From positions 1 through 14,734 of the forward strand of contig JASBZD010000020.1 in the NCBI GenBank assembly GCA_029983595.1: a stretch of DNA of 14,734 bases. Reading direction: 5' to 3'. Below the pieces are notes generated by a model. It was given only the letters and a program-made list of their open reading frames with translations. It ran no database searches and was not told where the DNA came from. The DNA comes from Peptoniphilaceae bacterium. Lineage in GTDB: Bacteria; Bacillota; Clostridia; Tissierellales; Peptoniphilaceae. This document shows, in pieces, positions 14,131 to 14,734 of this stretch. Each line of letters opens with the position of its first letter. Position 1 is the stretch's first letter. The position numbers were made by a program, and so were the translations under genes.

Positions 14131-14625
14131 ATGGAAGGACCTATTTTAGGAATAGATTTTCTACAGATAATTCTTCATCTATTTAACTTTTTTATTCTGG
14201 CATTAGGTTTATATCTTTTAATCTATAAACCAGTTTTAAAATTTATGGATAAAAGAAAATCTTATTTTGAAAATCTAGATAAAGATGCAAAAAATTTAAA
14301 AAATGAAGCTATAGAATATAAAAACGAGTATGATAGTAAGATAAAAAATATAGAAGAAGAGATTTCCAAAATGAAATCTAAATCGGTTTTATCTGCCCAA
14401 AAGCAGGCTGAAGACATTATTAAAGATGCTAAAAGTCAAGGCGATCAGATTATTAAAGATGCAAAACTTACTGCAGAATCAGAAAAGAAAAAAATAATCT
14501 CTGAGTCTAATAAAGCTATAGAAGATATGCTTTTAGATAAGACGAAAGATGAATTAATTAATTATGAGGGAAATATAGATTCATTTATTGATGCCTTTGG
14601 AGATGATAAAAATGGAAAAAATTAA
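14131..14625 (+). CDS. atpF: F-type ATP synthase subunit b
   Basis: The peripheral stalk subunit, 164 residues. One N-terminal membrane helix (about 12-32, FNFFILALGLYLLIYKPV) is followed by a long, highly charged helical region (about 36-150) suited to a dimeric right-handed coiled coil. The opening, ILGIDFLQIILHLFNFFIL, is typical of b subunits. AGGTGAT (14119-14125) precedes the ATG, and the ribosome binding site overlaps the atpE stop. The 3' end overlaps the next ORF by 14 bp, which suggests translational coupling. Confidence 0.92.
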   Translation: MEGPILGIDFLQIILHLFNFFILALGLYLLIYKPVLKFMDKRKSYFENLDKDAKNLKNEAIEYKNEYDSKIKNIEEEISKMKSKSVLSAQKQAEDIIKDAKSQGDQIIKDAKLTAESEKKKIISESNKAIEDMLLDKTKDELINYEGNIDSFIDAFGDDKNGKN

Positions 14626-14734
14626 AGCTATATTTAACTCAAAAGATAAACCTACTGAAGAAGAGATTTCTAAATTAAAAGAGTTTTTTATGAAAAAAGA
14701 AAATCTAGATTTAGAGATAGAGTGGCAAGAAGAT
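14612..14734 (+). CDS. Probable ATP synthase delta subunit, C-terminal-domain-only form (partial, cut by the window end)
   Basis: The ATG at 14612 is preceded by GGAGATGAT (14599-14607) and lies within the end of atpF. The 41 codons visible read on to the window edge: MEKIKAIFNSKDKPTEEEISKLKEFFMKK, then ENLDLEIEWQED. The order a-c-b calls for delta (atpH) here. A normal delta begins with a six-helix N-terminal domain of about 100 residues. This ORF instead resembles the C-terminal part of delta, in which a strand, a PLTEEQ-type helix start, the helix, and a K-V/I-D-P strand follow one another. It may therefore be a short delta. The alternative is an unrelated operon protein; the missing 3' part would decide. 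Confidence 0.6.
   Translation, partial: MEKIKAIFNSKDKPTEEEISKLKEFFMKKENLDLEIEWQED

Noticed and set aside
1..14734. CRISPR array, insertion sequence, prophage or defence island
   Set aside because: No regularly spaced repeats, transposase or integrase motifs, terminal inverted repeats or known defence domains were seen; the genes are mostly core metabolism and transport.

Overview
The window is about 30% G+C by eye, uses AGA, CTA and TTA codons heavily, and carries strong AGGAGG-type ribosome binding sites, sigma-A-like TTGACA/TATAAT promoters, short U-tailed terminators and two T-box leaders. This points to a low-GC Gram-positive (Firmicutes/Bacillota) anaerobe. Aspartase, a redox-disulfide protein of the hybrid-cluster-associated type, a cobalamin adenosyltransferase and a liv-type amino-acid importer fit an amino-acid-fermenting member of Clostridia/Tissierellia (Peptoniphilaceae-like). 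The genus cannot be fixed from the sequence alone. No tRNA, rRNA, CRISPR array, phage gene or transposase was seen.

Layout. (1) 1-700, minus strand: a lipoprotein with two PepSY-like units, with its own promoter and terminator. (2) 748-7133, plus strand: a branched-chain amino-acid type ABC importer. It starts with two consecutive promoter / T-box / substrate-binding lipoprotein modules that look like a tandem duplication. The second module runs into livH, livM, livG and livF and ends at a terminator. (3) 7158-8502: a single gene for a zinc-ribbon, membrane-anchored extracellular protein with TPR-like and copper-amine-oxidase-N-like regions. (4) 8504-11707: aspartase and an acidic amino-acid symporter, followed by a small membrane-protein ORF that appears frameshifted, then a shared bidirectional terminator. 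(5) 11711-12729: a small CxxC protein (DUF1858 family) divergent from a PduO-type cob(I)alamin adenosyltransferase. The region between them holds a strong inverted repeat. (6) 12891-end: the start of an F-type ATP synthase operon (a, c, b, then a delta-like ORF cut by the window end).

How the parts work together. The first half imports amino acids and appears to sense them through uncharged tRNA: each binding protein has its own T-box, so one permease could be supplied with two binding proteins under different amino-acid control. The aspartase/symporter pair imports acidic amino acids and deaminates aspartate to fumarate and ammonia. The ATP synthase couples the ion gradient to ATP.

Points most worth checking: the unclear specifier codon of the first T-box compared with the CUC-like one of the second; the absence of an ATG/GTG start behind the Shine-Dalgarno of atpB, which lies in a hairpin loop; the c subunit with a signal peptide; the delta-like ORF that seems to lack the N-terminal domain; the frameshifted ORF after the symporter; and the 10-bp-arm inverted repeat between the divergent genes.
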